In this document: positions 10,341 to 19,975 of the stretch, piece by piece
Layout: the number at the start of each line of letters is the position of its first letter
Numbering within the stretch: position 1 is the stretch's first letter
Assembly: GCA_030068145.1 (NCBI GenBank)
Contig: JAPJBO010000044.1
Span: 62,001 to 126,000, forward strand
DNA from: Diplonema papillatum
Taxonomy: Eukaryota; Euglenozoa; Diplonemea; Diplonemida; Diplonemidae
DNA: 64,000 bases
Direction: 5' to 3'
The notes under the pieces: model-generated
The model's input: only the letters and a program-made list of their open reading frames with translations
Databases searched by the model: none
What the model was told of the DNA's origin: nothing
Made by a program: the position numbers and the translations under genes

Positions 10341-10394
10341 CTCCGGCGCGGGCTTCGTTACTATCGCTACCAGCGTGGGGGTTGACCAATATCC

Positions 10395-10550
10395 GGACTT
10401 TTTTGTGTCTAACAAATGCAATTTGTCAAGAACAAAAACAGATCGACGGCAGCGTACTATCCTCACTCCCGTTCGATGAACAAAACAGGTTCGAAGGAAG
10501 TGCGCACAAACAAACATTTTTTCCGAACGCGGTCTGCAACCCACAAAACA
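10395..10550 (+). repeat. Dispersed repeat R11, copy 1
   Basis: AATGCAATTTGTCAAGAAC, CAGATCGACGGCAGCGTAC and GGAAGTGCGCACAAACAAA recur almost unchanged at 42320-42425. Confidence 0.65.
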
Positions 10551-10597
10551 AAAGGTTTTGATCAGGGCCAGCTTCTCCCAAAAAGGGCACGAAAACG

Positions 10598-10800
10598 TGG
10601 GGGGGCCAAGACTACACTCCACGAAGGAATGTACTTGGTGTCGGTCACAAATAGTCCGGAACATGGCTAGCCATAACCCATAACGAAAGCGAGCAACAAA
10701 TATACAACCCATAACCATATAGCCCTTTCTTGCTCTAAGAGAACCCATTCATGAACGGTCACACGGAGACCCTACAAGCGCATTTTAACACTAAAACACA
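10598..10800 (+). repeat. Dispersed repeat R12 ending in motif E, copy 1
   Basis: GCCAAGACTACACTCCACG, GGAATGTACTTGGTGTCGG and AGCCCTTTCTTGCTCTAAG are shared with 24548-24745, about 90% identical by eye. Both copies end in a motif E copy (GGTCACACGGAGACCCTA). A shortened relative lies at 47550-47700. Confidence 0.7.
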
Positions 10801-10854
10801 CGTAAACCTGGGTTTGGTGCCGGGCGTAGGCGTTCACAACAAACACGTTAGCTC

Positions 10855-10935
10855 TAGAAACGACAGCCCCTATTGTTTCTTCCCCCCTCTAGCCTTCGAA
10901 AGAAGCACCGGGCGACCCCCTCCGAGTATTGCTTG
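10855..10935 (+). mobile_element. MITE family M, right-end remnant
   Basis: TATTGTTTCTTCCCCCCTCTAGCC-like polypyrimidine tract followed by a diverged CCCCCTCCGAGTATT end. Only the right half of a family M element is visible. Confidence 0.4.
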
Positions 10936-11035
10936 CTCTTCCCACGAGAGACCTTCCCCCTCCCTTTGCGTTTCAGCTCGTTTTTTTTGCCTTTCCCGCG
11001 CCTTTTTCTGCTTTCGTTTCATCTTCGTTTTTCTC

Positions 11036-11685
11036 TGATTATATACGAACACCTTGGCGTCAAGGCGTGTCAAGCCTTGTGCCTTGGTGCTTGCGTAGGG
11101 GCGGCCAACCACCGGCTGTCAGCTGGAAGACGGGGTTTTTTTGACGCCTGTGCTATCTCCTGGACTCAAACTTTTTCGTGCTGGCTGTTCACCGTCGAAT
11201 GTCTTGAGTTGGCGTGCCCAGCAGTGTCTGCCCTACAGCGAAAATACTGAAAATACTGGGTAGGTTCGCAGTCGAAAGGGGGATTGGCGAGCCCCGGGTG
11301 TCCCTGGCAACGAACGAAATTTAGTCCCCACTTCAGGGCACCCTTTGCTCTCGCTGTAAACCCCCCCCCTGTGTCTTGGGCATCGGAGCACCCAGCAGCC
11401 GCTGTCAATTCGTTGCGCAGCTTTATTCCACGCCTTCCATACCCGCGACACGGGACGCGTGCATCCTTCAGCGTTTTCAAAGCCCAGAGGGGGTTGGCGG
11501 TGCCACCCCGCGAACGAGATTGAGTTCGCCCCTGCTTTTCCCAATGCACACAACTACAAAAGAATACCCCGATCCCAGCGTACCCTATGCACCAGCACTT
11601 TCACGGGACCCCCACTGCTAAGATGGTCACTCCATGGTGGGTATAAGCGGGAATCGCTAAGCACCGCACTTTGGAATTCTTTTAG
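11036..11685. other. Unassigned intergenic sequence
   Basis: Both strands were read. Short open frames exist, but none has recognisable motifs and no repeat family was identified. Confidence 0.4.
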
Positions 11686-12030
11686 TACAAACAATCTTGC
11701 GGGTTCCCCTTCAATGCATTGTGCCGGTGACGAAGACTTAGGCAGCGTGATTTGGTGGTTGATCAGAATCCCCGGCCCGAAGATGACACACGGGTGAATC
11801 CAAGTGGGAAAAACGATCAACCGGCAGGCACGAACAAAACGAAGCGCCTGTCTTTTTCTAGTACTAACAATCTTGCGGGTTGCCCTTCAATGTATTGTGC
11901 AGGCTAAAAAGACGGCGGCAGCGTGTTTTGGTGGTTGATCAGAGTTCCTTACCTGAATATAACACAGGGTAAATACAAGTTGGAAAACGATCAGCCGGCA
12001 CGCACAAACAAAACGAAGCGCCTGTCTTTT
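11686..12030 (+). repeat. Dispersed repeat R5, two tandem copies
   Basis: Two units of about 170 bp each hold ACAATCTTGCGGGTT, GATTTGGTGGTTGATCAGA or GTTTTGGTGGTTGATCAGA, and AACGAAGCGCCTGTC. Other copies lie at 36585-36740 and, partial, at 31005 and 31405. The second copy contains TACTAACAATCTTGC and then a pyrimidine-rich stretch ending TTGTGCAG, which resembles a branch point plus a 3' splice site. Confidence 0.65.
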
Positions 12031-12074
12031 TTTTGTCCCACAATTTTCCCAGGGAACTTTGACCATTTCACCTT

Positions 12075-12200
12075 AGAGAGTCCGCCAGCCGTCGAGCAGC
12101 TGCGTGCTGTGAGATTGGGTGGGGCCAGAGGTCTGACTATTCGAACCCGGGTCCTCTAAAAGTTGGCGCTGCCCACTGACCCCCCGGTCCACCAAGAGGA
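12075..12200 (-). other. tRNA-like relic (low confidence)
   Basis: Read on the minus strand, the segment holds GTCAGTGGGCAGCGCC (D-arm-like) and GGACCCGGGTTCGAAT (T-arm/B-box-like), bracketed by GGTGG and CCACC. The anticodon stem does not pair and the T-arm has only about three pairs, so it cannot be a working tRNA. It may be the head of a tRNA-derived SINE or a chance match. Confidence 0.25.
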
Positions 12201-12390
12201 ACTGCTCACCGTGCCCGCAGCGCTTTGTTTCGGGGAAGCAGGAAGCCGCTGATTCATCGCGCCTGGAAATAAAAAACAGGGGGCAAACCAGAGGCCGGTT
12301 CTCGTCTAGCCTCCGGCTCGCATCCCGGCAGCTTCGGGACGCCCTTTGCACATTCAATTTTTTTTTTATTGTATAAGCACCTGCTTTGTA

Positions 12391-12645
12391 GGAAATACTT
12401 GAGGAGGCTGCCAGTTGCAAAAGATCAAAGGAGGTAAATGTGCTGTAGCCCACACGAAACACAGGTAAATCTGGGTTCAGTGGCGGGCGTACGCGTACAA
12501 CAAAAAAGGGTGGTCAACCGGAGACCCTAAAACACCGAACCTCTAAACCACAATAAACGCTAAAAAAGACCCATTTTGTAGTTGTATTGTTTCTCCCCCT
12601 CTAGCCTCCTTCGAAGTAAGCACAAGGCAGCCCCTCGAGTATTTT
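12391..12645 (+). mobile_element. MITE family M, copy with nested motif E
   Basis: Left end GGAAATACTTGAGGAGGCTG and right end GGCAGCCCCTCGAGTATTT are inverted. The interior holds AAAGGAGGTAAATGTGCTGT, AACACAGGTAAATCTGGG and TTTCTCCCCCTCTAGCC. Between about 12512 and 12566 a motif E copy (GGTCAACCGGAGACCCTA) interrupts the element and is bracketed by AAAAAAG on both sides. This looks like an insertion with target duplication. Confidence 0.8.
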
Positions 12646-12667
12646 TGTATAAGCACCTGCTTTGTAG

Positions 12668-12859
12668 GAAATACTTGAGGCTGCCAGCTGCAAAAGCTTC
12701 AAGGAGGTAAATGTGCTGTAGCCCACACGAAACACAGGTGAATCTGGGTTTAGTGGCGGGCGTAAGCGTTCAACAAAAAAGGACCCACTTTGTAGTTGTA
12801 TTGTTTCTCCCCCTCTAGCCTCCTTCGAAGTAAGCACAAGGCAGCCCCTCGAGTATTTC
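12668..12859 (+). mobile_element. MITE family M, intact copy
   Basis: A 192-bp copy with both terminal inverted repeats, directly abutting the preceding copy. It carries the same candidate splice donor (ACACAGGTGAATCTGGG) and acceptor (TTTCTCCCCCTCTAG). No protein is encoded. Confidence 0.85.
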
Positions 12860-12863
12860 TGTA

Positions 12864-13083
12864 GGAAATGCTCGAAGAGACGTGCCTGTTGCGACATCTT
12901 AAAGGCATGGTACTCTCTCCACTATCTATCGCAACGGGAGTCCTTCCATCTGAAAGGAGCTAAACGTGTGCCCACACGAAGCACAGGTAAATTTGGGAGT
13001 GCGTTCGGCAAACCCCATTGGTTTGTGTTTTCTCCCCCTCTAGCCTCCGTCGACAAAAGCACAAGGCCGTCCCTCGAGTATTC
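12864..13083 (+). mobile_element. MITE family M, diverged third tandem copy
   Basis: Starts GGAAATGCTCGAAGAGACG and ends CCGTCCCTCGAGTATT. The interior retains CACAGGTAAATTTGGG and TCTCCCCCTCTAGCC. It is the third element head to tail, giving a local array of family M. Confidence 0.75.
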
Positions 13084-13195
13084 TAACACCCACTGCGCAC
13101 TTAACCACGGTTAAGACGTACGAAACATCGACACTAATAGAGCTAAAAAGCATCTGCAGAATATCACGAAAAAGCCCGTAGGCAAAACCCTGTCT
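13084..13195 (+). repeat. Dispersed repeat family R8, copy 2
   Basis: TGCGCACTTAACCACGGTTAA followed by AGCATCTGCAGAATATCACG; homologous to 3450 and 58555. In all three the palindromic head is retained. Confidence 0.6.
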
Positions 13196-13847
13196 GCCGC
13201 GTCTTCTCCGGACGTGCTTTTCGAGGCGTCGAACGACATTTTCCGGTCGGGGACCGACTTCGTAGAATAGGTAGAACAGTCACGAAAAGAGACGGCCAGG
13301 CGGTACCAAGAAGACAGACAGTCCCCTACTACGGCACCATATTGAGGAGGGCCTACCGTAAGTAAGGCCCTACGGTGGGCTGCTGAAGATGGAGTGAAAG
13401 CGGGTGCGGAAGGTAAAGCGGTAAAGCGAGGTGTGGCACATCCAGGTTACCCCTCCTCCCCTTTCCTTCTCTGGCAGCCGCTGCTTAACGGCTTTATCAC
13501 GTGGGCGGCACTGAGATTGACCCCTCAGGTGATCACTTTATCTTTAGCCATACTTCGCTTACAAGAATCTCTGCCGGTTATCCTCAGTGTTAAGCATAGC
13601 ATCGTCCGTGCTCCGGTGAACCCGTGAGTCGTGAGAGTCGGAAATGCGTTCAAATCTCACCCACTGCTCCTTCTTCAGGGTCGGGCTTTCGCAGAATTCC
13701 GACTACCCCCCCCGGTTTCCTACGGCAAGCTCTCGCCCCGTGCTGCTCGCTAAGGAAATGCCAAGGTGGCAATACCCAATGGGGATCGTAGGAGGCCAAA
13801 ATAAAGTCATCTGCGTCACTTTAGAATCCATCGAAATGGTCACACGT
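13196..13847. other. Unassigned intergenic sequence
   Basis: No convincing gene or repeat. A GCGTTCAAATCTCACC phrase at about 13650 resembles a tRNA B box, but no tRNA folds around it. Confidence 0.4.
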
Positions 13848-14170
13848 CGTTTTTTTTTTTTTTTTTTTTTACGAAGAAGGTTCTGGGTGGCAGCTGTGTC
13901 AGGTCAAGTAGCGAGATCTGAGGCACTGTGATGGCTGAGTGCACACCTAAGCAGGGCTGCATCCTCGTGTTGTAGCCGTGTTGTGTATAAGGCTTCGTGG
14001 GGGCCTGGTCAACCACCTCATCACTATAGGGCACAAACCTTTCTCGACAGTGATTGGACAGTCGGGATTGCCGGGGGCGGGTCTCCATGAAGAAGAGAAT
14101 TGTAAAGCAAGACCTGCCCCCTGCGCCTGCTGTCTCCGGCTGCTTCGGCAGACGACAAATACTACTACTA
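13848..14170 (-). repeat. Dispersed repeat family R4, copy with poly-T head
   Basis: A run of about 20 T leads into the same unit as 2560-2960 (GCTGAGTGCACACCTAAGCA, GTGATTGGACAGTCGGGAT). It ends with a (TAC)n tract near 14160. Two copies with the same poly-T at the same end support a retroposed origin on the minus strand. Confidence 0.65.
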
Positions 14171-14389
14171 CTACTACTACGAAGAAGGTGGCTGTCTTTT
14201 CTTTTGCTTTTTCAACTTGCTTCTTCGTGCGTTTTTGCCTCTGTTCACTCCAACGATCCCGTTCACCTAGATACTCGTGGCATCAGTTAGCGGCACCATC
14301 TCCCACGAGGATGGACGCAACCGTGAGATACTCACTACCGTGCTAGAGAACACCCCCGCCTTTTTTCTGTGAAAGCACCTGCTCTTGCG

Positions 14390-14488
14390 GGAAATACTCG
14401 AGGAGGCGTTCGCACCGTGTCTCCCCTCTCCAGCCTCCGTCGAAAAGGAGCTCCGGTCGCCCCCCCCCCCCCCCCCTCGAGTATTTCT
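14390..14488 (+). mobile_element. Short MITE family M derivative
   Basis: About 100 bp with both ends kept (GGAAATACTCGAGGAGGC and CCCCTCGAGTATTTC) but most of the interior deleted. A C16-18 homopolymer sits before the right end. The pyrimidine-plus-AG tract CCCCTCTCCAGCC survives. Confidence 0.7.
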
Positions 14489-14824
14489 TGTAGAGAGTAT
14501 GCACTGCAGGGAATAGTTGACCGGACCTCTTGAGCTTGTGGTTGCTGCTCACGATTGCGGGAGTCGGAAACCCCCCTTCCGAACCCTAGATCAGGACCCG
14601 ACTCTACCCTTTTTCGTGAGAAAAAGTGTAAACACTGAATGACACCTTTTTTTTTTTTTAACTGAACTGCTATGACAAGAGAGCTGCGACTCAACTATTC
14701 TGACAACGCCACCCGTCCCCTGCCGCGGGCATGGGCACTCTTTTGGGGTACTTTAGAGACGGTCTTCCCGTGTCGCCGCAGGAAGGCGCGATGCCTGTGG
14801 GGCAGAGGTGCACTGGCTGGTCCA

Positions 14825-14995
14825 TCTGCTCCTGATAGACCGTGATGCGGCGATATACACAGCACCAGACAATTTTGTGCAGCTCCAGACCTGGTGCAAC
14901 GTGATGTGCCGTGTTTAGAATGCACCAAATCTGTGGCGGTAGTCTGCACCGTCATTGACAGCGGCAGACAATGCGATGCAGGAGATAGGGGTGGG
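14825..14995. repeat. Decayed relative of the 120-bp satellite
   Basis: TGATAGACCGTGATG, TTTAGAATGCACCAAATCTGTGG and GTCTGCACC follow the order of the satellite unit at 7800-9395 with many substitutions. Confidence 0.5.
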
Positions 14996-15059
14996 TGCAG
15001 AGCCTTTTACATGTCTCGTTCTTCGCTGCGGGGTGCGTCGTATTTCTTGTTTACCAAGC

Positions 15060-15275
15060 CGTTTCTTTTACATAAGCGCCAGCTTGGAAGTGCTCGACAA
15101 AAAAGCTGCCAGACAAAGAACCGAAGGGATCCCAAGTGCTGTAACTACCGAACCACGTGTTGAACGGACGTGAGGTCACGCGGGTCTACCCCCTCCGCGA
15201 CAAATCACACAAACACAACAGGTCAAAGTCCTGAGTGAGAAAACAAGACACGGTGATGTAAGCGAAGAACAAAAA
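15060..15275 (+). repeat. Dispersed repeat family R6 (MITE-like), copy 1
   Basis: TTACATAAGCGCCAGCTTG, CTGTAACTACCGAACCACGT and GGTGATGTAAGCGAAGAAC. Longer copies at 35750-36025 and 57990-58295 have inverted ends (GAAATGCTCGACGATGCTGC and GCAGCTACGTCGAGTATT), so R6 is a second TIR family related to family M. The right part of this copy is lost. Confidence 0.65.
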
Positions 15276-15299
15276 GGATATCTTCCGAGAACGACGAAG

Positions 15300-15592
15300 G
15301 TCACCCGGAGACTTTAAACCCCCGGAGTTTCAAGCGAACTTTCACTCTAAAAAGATTAGCGTCGAAACTTCCTGGCTTTTCACGCCGTAGCAGAACGACC
15401 ACACCCTACCCAATCCCAAGCACCCCCTAAACGCGTTAGGGGACTTCACAAGGTTTCACAACGGAGTGACACAACACCCGAAACGAGCTGCGCCCTCTCA
15501 CTTTTCTCAACCCCCCGCCATACTCAAGCCTCTACGGTCAACCGGAGACTTTAAAATACCGACCTTCTAGTCCACAAATAACGCTAAAAAGG
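15300..15592 (+). repeat. Left copy of a ~240-bp direct repeat flanking the thioesterase cluster
   Basis: From about 15355 to 15592 the sequence matches 18828-19072 closely: CTTTTCACGCCGTAGCAGAA, GGGGACTTCACAAGGTTTCA and the motif E variant GGTCAACCGGAGACTTTAAA are shared. A second motif E copy (CACCCGGAGACTTTAAAC) sits at 15301-15355. The two direct repeats bracket the thioesterase gene and two of its damaged copies. Confidence 0.75.
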
Positions 15593-15854
15593 GGGATGAA
15601 GTGGCCGCGGAGTGGGTGAAGCAGGCGACGGGGCTGAGCGTTCCGACTGTTATCCATTTCCGTCCGGACAATGGCCGGCGCAACTTCCGCTCCCGCGGTC
15701 ACGTGCCACACCCTTTGACGACTTGCTTTGATGTGTTCTCGGGAAAGGTCAGCGCGGCAGCGGTGACCACAAGAACACATACAGTGGTGGGCGGGGAGAG
15801 GCCCTGGGACTGCTAAGGCATGACTAACCCCGTCCCTGTCCCTCCCAGGGAGCC
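15593..15854. repeat. Dispersed repeat R10, copy 1, and an unassigned GC-rich lead
   Basis: From about 15700 on (CGGGAAAGGTCAGCG, CACATACAGTGG, CCCCGTCCCTGTCCCTCCC) the sequence is the reverse complement of 34900-35090. The GC-rich 15600-15700 segment has an open frame without ATG that I could not identify. It may be a gene fragment. Confidence 0.5.
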
Positions 15855-16135
15855 ACCCCGGAACTAGCCATAGGCATCTTGAGTCCTCAGAGAATGACAG
15901 AAGCACAAACACTTTGGGTCCGTAAAGAGTGGCCGAAGCATAAACAGTACAAGTCCGCAGAGAATGGCAGAACCTTAGGCATCTTGAGTCCGTAGAGAAT
16001 GACAGAAACATAGGCATCTTGAGTCCGTAGAGAATGGCAGAAACATAGGCATCTTGAGTCCGTAGAGAATGGCAGAAACATAGGCATCTTGAGTCCGTAG
16101 AGAATGGCCCGAACCAGGAACACTTTGAGTGTGTG
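15855..16135. repeat. 35-bp tandem repeat
   Basis: About seven units built on CATAGGCATCTTGAGTCCGT followed by AGAGAATGGCAGAAA. The flanking units read CACAAACACTTTGGGTCCG and CGTAAAGAGTGGCCGAAGC, which are the same words as in the 61-bp repeat at 20290-21090. The two arrays therefore share an ancestor. Confidence 0.85.
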
Positions 16136-16639
16136 AGCACTTAAACTGATCGCCGAATCGACAATAGGTGGGGAGGGGCACCTAGCCACCTGACGGTGGG
16201 GGCCCACCTGACGGTGGCCCACACCCTTTGACTTGATCATCCGGATGGCGGGGGACGCCGGCACTTCCGTGGACGCGTACCTGAGGTCCCTGGGCACCTG
16301 CTTTGTGGCTTGCTCCGCCGGTTGCAAACTCTCAGACGGAGGAAGAAACGACAGGTCAGTAAGCCCGAGCCATGAGCGAACCAACGCGAGAAAAAAAAAA
16401 TTTCTGCTCCACGTGAAGATCCCCACGCGACGCCGAACAGTCAAGGAATGATAACCGCGGCAAAGTCTCCACCACCGTCACTTTATAGAAACCACAGCTG
16501 CAAAGACCACCCAACAGACAAACTAATACCCACACCCAAGAGAGAACACCAACCCGCCTTGACTGCCAGCGTCTTTCTAAGATTCTGCTACTAAGGTCTC
16601 AGCCGATGTTTCGTTAAAGGTATGCTGTGTCGCAGCCAG

Positions 16640-16760
16640 TGTCGTGTCAAGAAAGCACAAGGAAACCAGGGTAGGAGCGGTCGTGAGACGGCGGCCGATG
16701 CGGAAAGACGCAGAACGACGGACAGTGGCCCGCCGCTGGACTTGGTTCGAAGTTGGACAG
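16640..16760 (+). pseudogene. Duplicated 5' end of the thioesterase gene
   Basis: GGTAGGAGCGGTCGTGAGA through GCCGCTGGACTTGGTTC repeats the first ~85 bases of the coding region that starts at 16909, with about four changes. The ATG itself is replaced (CAGGG), so there is no start codon, and the copy stops where the alpha/beta-hydrolase domain would begin. Confidence 0.8.
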
Positions 16761-16908
16761 ACACTGCAAAAAAAAAGGATACATAGCCACTGTACCATCT
16801 AAGTACCGGTATACGCAACAAGAACCTCTCGATATCAACCATCTCAGCGAAGAAGGGAGAAGGGAGGGGGGCTCCAAGATAGGAAACCAAGTGCAACCGG
16901 AAGCTGAC

Positions 16909-17652
16909 ATGGGTAGGAGCGGTCGTGAGAAGGCGGCCGATGCGGAAAGACGCAGAACGACGGACAGTGGCCCACCGCCGGACTTGGTTCTGGAGCCAAC
17001 AAGCGACGAGTGGAAGGGAACCGTTGTGTTCCTGCACGGCTTAGGGGACACGGGGCGCGGTTGGAGGGACGTGTGCGAGACGCTGCAAGAAGAAGGACTC
17101 GGGTGCATCCGGTTTGTGCTGCCCACGGCAGAGCGTCGTCCGGTGACGTGCAACCGGGGCGCCGTGATGCCGGCGTGGCACGACGAAATGGCGTGCGACG
17201 ACCTCGCAGACGAGACCTGCGCAGGAATCCACGACTCGAACCGACGCATCACCCGCCTCATCGCCGAAGAACGCGGGCTCCTTGTAGAAGAAGGCGACAC
17301 CGCGCCCAAGGTGGTAGTGTGCGGGTTCTCCCAAGGCGCGTGCATGGCCGTCGTCTCCGGCTTGCAAAGCGACCCCCCCGTCGCAGGTGTGGCGTGCCTG
17401 TCGGGCTATTTGCCTCCGGTCGCACGCATCGAAGGCAAGACCGCGCACAGCAAAGCGGTCCCGATCCTCGTCTGCCACGGCGTTCGGGACACCCTTTGCC
17501 CCATGCAAATGTGCACCGACGCGAAGAACACCCTCGCTGCGTTAGGCCACGCGAGCATCGAGTACCACGAGTACGACATGGCCCACGAGTTCCATCCAAG
17601 CGAATACGCCGTCCTGAAGACATGGCTCAAACAGCGCTTTGCCCTCTCGTAG
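16909..17652 (+). CDS. Acyl-protein thioesterase / lysophospholipase-type hydrolase
   Basis: A 247-residue alpha/beta hydrolase of the acyl-protein thioesterase (APT/LYPLA) family, which removes palmitate from S-acylated proteins in the cytosol. The oxyanion segment FLHGLGDTGRGW follows a charged N-terminus. The nucleophile elbow is GFSQG with Ser141; the acid is Asp194 in HGVRDTLCP and the base is His226 in DMAHEFHP. Length fits the family (220-250 residues). No signal peptide or transmembrane segment is visible. I chose the ATG at 16909 because the duplicated 5' fragment aligns from that point; an in-frame extension upstream lacks an ATG. The gene is flanked by a 5' fragment and three 3' fragments of itself. 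A palmitoyltransferase, the opposing enzyme, lies 3.5 kb downstream. Confidence 0.95.
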   Translation: MGRSGREKAADAERRRTTDSGPPPDLVLEPTSDEWKGTVVFLHGLGDTGRGWRDVCETLQEEGLGCIRFVLPTAERRPVTCNRGAVMPAWHDEMACDDLADETCAGIHDSNRRITRLIAEERGLLVEEGDTAPKVVVCGFSQGACMAVVSGLQSDPPVAGVACLSGYLPPVARIEGKTAHSKAVPILVCHGVRDTLCPMQMCTDAKNTLAALGHASIEYHEYDMAHEFHPSEYAVLKTWLKQRFALS

Positions 17653-17668
17653 GAATCGTAACCGCGAG

Positions 17669-18025
17669 CTCCTTTTAGAAAAAGGCGGCACCGCGCCGAA
17701 GGTAGTAGTGTGCGGGTTTTCCCAAGGCGCGTGCATGGCCGTCGTCTCCGGCTTGCAAAGCGACCCCCCCGTCGCAGGTGTGGCGTCCCTGTCGGGCTAT
17801 TTGCCTCCGGTCGCCCGCATCGAAGGCAAGACCGCGATCCTCGTCTGCCACGGCGTGCGGGACACCCTGTGCCCCATGCAAATGTGCACCGACGCGAAGA
17901 ACACCCTCGCTGCGTTAGGCCACGCGAGCATCGAGTACCACGAGTACGACATGGCCCACGAGTTCCATCCGAGCGAATACGCCGTCCTGAAGGCATGGCT
18001 CAAACAGCGCTTTGCCCTCTCGTAG
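17669..18025 (+). pseudogene. Thioesterase copy lacking the N-terminal half
   Basis: Begins 16 bases after the intact gene's stop codon, at the codons following the helix before GFSQG, and continues in frame to the same TAG. It is about 97% identical to the intact gene and retains the nucleophile Ser, the Asp and the His, but lacks the oxyanion strand. It also has an 18-base in-frame deletion removing HSKAVP. With no start codon in place it should be non-functional, unless the intact gene is read through or spliced into it. Confidence 0.88.
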
Positions 18026-18139
18026 GTTGGTTGCAGAGGAGAGGAGGTGCCACCGTTTGTCTGTGCTGCAGTTTTTTGAAACCTCGAAGTCTGGTTCATT
18101 TGGACAAGGGATTACGTAAGGACGAAAACACGAAAGGCG

Positions 18140-18335
18140 GACCTCGCACAGCAAAGCGGTCCCGATCCTCGTCTGCCACGGCGTTCGGGACACCCTTTCC
18201 CTGTGTAATTCGCTGCGTTAGGCCACGCGAGCATCGAGTACCGCGAGTACGACATGGCCCACGAGTTCCATCCGAGCGAATCTACCGTCCTGAAGGCATG
18301 GCTCCAACAGCGCTTTGCCCTCTTGTAGGAGAAGT
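18140..18335 (+). pseudogene. Thioesterase 3' fragment with internal deletion
   Basis: TCGCACAGCAAAGCGGTCCC to the TAG at about 18327 matches the intact gene's last ~70 codons, except for a deletion after GACACCCTTT that removes the segment around CPMQMCTDAK and shifts the frame. The sequence after the stop (GTTGGTTGCA, GAGGAGGTGC) is shared with the copy ending at 18025, so these two copies arose from one duplication that included the 3' flank. Confidence 0.82.
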
Positions 18336-18478
18336 TGGTTGCAAAGGAGAGGAGGTGCAACCGTCTGCTGGGCAGCAGTTTTTGAAGCCTTGAATAGTTC
18401 GCAGTTGGTTCATTCAGGGGACTTTGGAATTCCGGTTTCCCGGTTTCAGAAACCGGGGGTTTTCTGGGTTCGGGGGTT

Positions 18479-18720
18479 CAAAAAAAATAAAAGTATTTTT
18501 ATTTTTTTCTAAATTATGATTTCAAGAAAGCCCCGTGGCCCCTGTACTGTACAGTACTGCAGTTACGTGGCGCGTCACGGTGTGTCACTGCAATTCGAAG
18601 CTTTTCACTTACCATCTCCGTAGTTTGATAGACGTGCACACCACCGCAAGCTTAGGGGCGACGGTTCCAGGCACTCAGACACCCTACGGCTCCGCAGAGC
18701 CCCAAAACCCGGGTTTTGGC
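18479..18720. repeat. AT-rich hairpin and 18-bp perfect palindrome
   Basis: AAAAAAATAAAA faces TTTTTATTTTTTT across GTA at 18479-18510. At 18702-18719 CCAAAACCC is followed by GGGTTTTGG, a perfect 18-base palindrome. A third small inverted repeat, CCGGTTTC/GAAACCGG, lies near 18441. The segment has no gene. Confidence 0.7.
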
Positions 18721-18827
18721 TGAACCCGGCTTTTTTGCTCGGTCAGACAAAGTGCTAAAGTCCCGGGTTCGTTTGAACAGGGGATTAAGTTCAGACGAAA
18801 GCCGGTGAACATAATCAAGAGTCGTAT

Positions 18828-19072
18828 ATTAGCGTCGAAGCTTGATGGCTTTTCACGCCGTAGCAGAACGACCACACCCCATCCAATCCCAAACACCCCC
18901 TAAACGCGTTTAGGGGACTTCACAAGGTTTCACAACGGAGTGACACATCACCCGAAACGAGCGGCACCCTCTCACTTTTCTCAACCCTCTCAACCCCCCT
19001 CCGTACCCAAGCCTCTCCGGTCAACCGGAGACTTTAAAATACCGACCTTCTAATCCACAAATAACGCTAGAA
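18828..19072 (+). repeat. Right copy of the ~240-bp direct repeat flanking the thioesterase cluster
   Basis: Mirrors 15355-15592 in the same orientation, including the motif E variant at its right end (GGTCAACCGGAGACTTTAAA, then ACAAATAACGCT). A thioesterase fragment begins five bases later. Confidence 0.75.
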
Positions 19073-19300
19073 AGCATGGAAGGCCAGGCCTCGCACAGCA
19101 AAGCAGTCCCGATTTCGTCTGTCGCCGGGACACCCTTTGCCCCGCGGAAGTGTACACAGACGCCAAGCACACATGCTGCATTCGGCCGCGTGAACAGAAA
19201 CATCACCTCTCATGCCTTCGATCGCCCGCATCGAAGGCATGATCTCGCACAGCAAAGCAGCCCACGCCGCGGCATTTGTGACGACCCATTGCCCCATGCA
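19073..19300 (+). pseudogene. Highly decayed thioesterase fragments
   Basis: TCGCACAGCAAAGCAGTCCC, GGGACACCCTTTGCCCC and GACGCCAAGCACAC match the region around the active-site Asp of the intact gene. At 19219-19260 CGCCCGCATCGAAGGCATG and TCGCACAGCAAAGCAGCCC match it a second time. Frames are broken throughout. Confidence 0.7.
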
Positions 19301-19739
19301 CCAAAGCGCGGGCGCGAAGTCAAAGAGCAACCATGGCCTGCAAGATTCAGCAGGCCGCACAAAAGCCAAGAATCGAAAAGCGGTCTGGTTGGGAAGTGTT
19401 TTCAAAGAGTCTCCGAGAAAGAGCACCCGGCAGTGCCACCCCACCCTTGTTGCCTATCGCAGCAGCGCGAAACTTAAGCAAGCTATTTGCGCACGGCATA
19501 CCCATTCGAATCCAATGCACCCCCCGCAGGGACATCTTCCGTCATCTTCTGGTCGGAGGGGACTTGCTGGTTACGCCTGTGGTCTTTTGTCGGTTGCGTA
19601 CTTGACCGACTGAACCACCCTTCGGTATATGTTCGTCCGGAGCTTCCTGCACTTCTCATTTACGAAAAACTCTTGATTCTTCGGAAAAGGTGAAAGCGTA
19701 AGCGCCATGAAGATGAGAGGCCAGGGAGCCGCTCTGGAT

Positions 19740-19975
19740 CTAGCCTGACCCACCTGACGGTGGAGGCCCATACCCTGTGACTTGGTTTGCTGTGTTCTCA
19801 CTCTATCTCTCTCTCTCTCAGAATGGTCAGCACACGACTATATTGAGAACACATGCAGGGTGGGTGGGGAGAGGCCATGAGACTTCTGAGACTCTTTTGG
19901 CACCCCTTGACTTGTTTTGACGTGTTCTATCTCTCTCTCTCTCTCTCCCTCTCCCCTTCCCTTGTTCGACCTTCT
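19740..19975. repeat. Dispersed repeat R10 with (CT)n
   Basis: CCACCTGACGGTGGAGGCCC and GGTGGGGAGAGGCC are the R10 words also seen at 16185-16230 and 34900-35090. Two short (CT)n tracts at about 19800 and 19930 occupy the place of the long (GA)n tracts at 34.8 and 35.1 kb. Confidence 0.6.

Noticed and set aside
13640-13680. tRNA B box near GCGTTCAAATCTCACC
   Set aside because: No acceptor stem, D-arm or anticodon arm can be folded around it.
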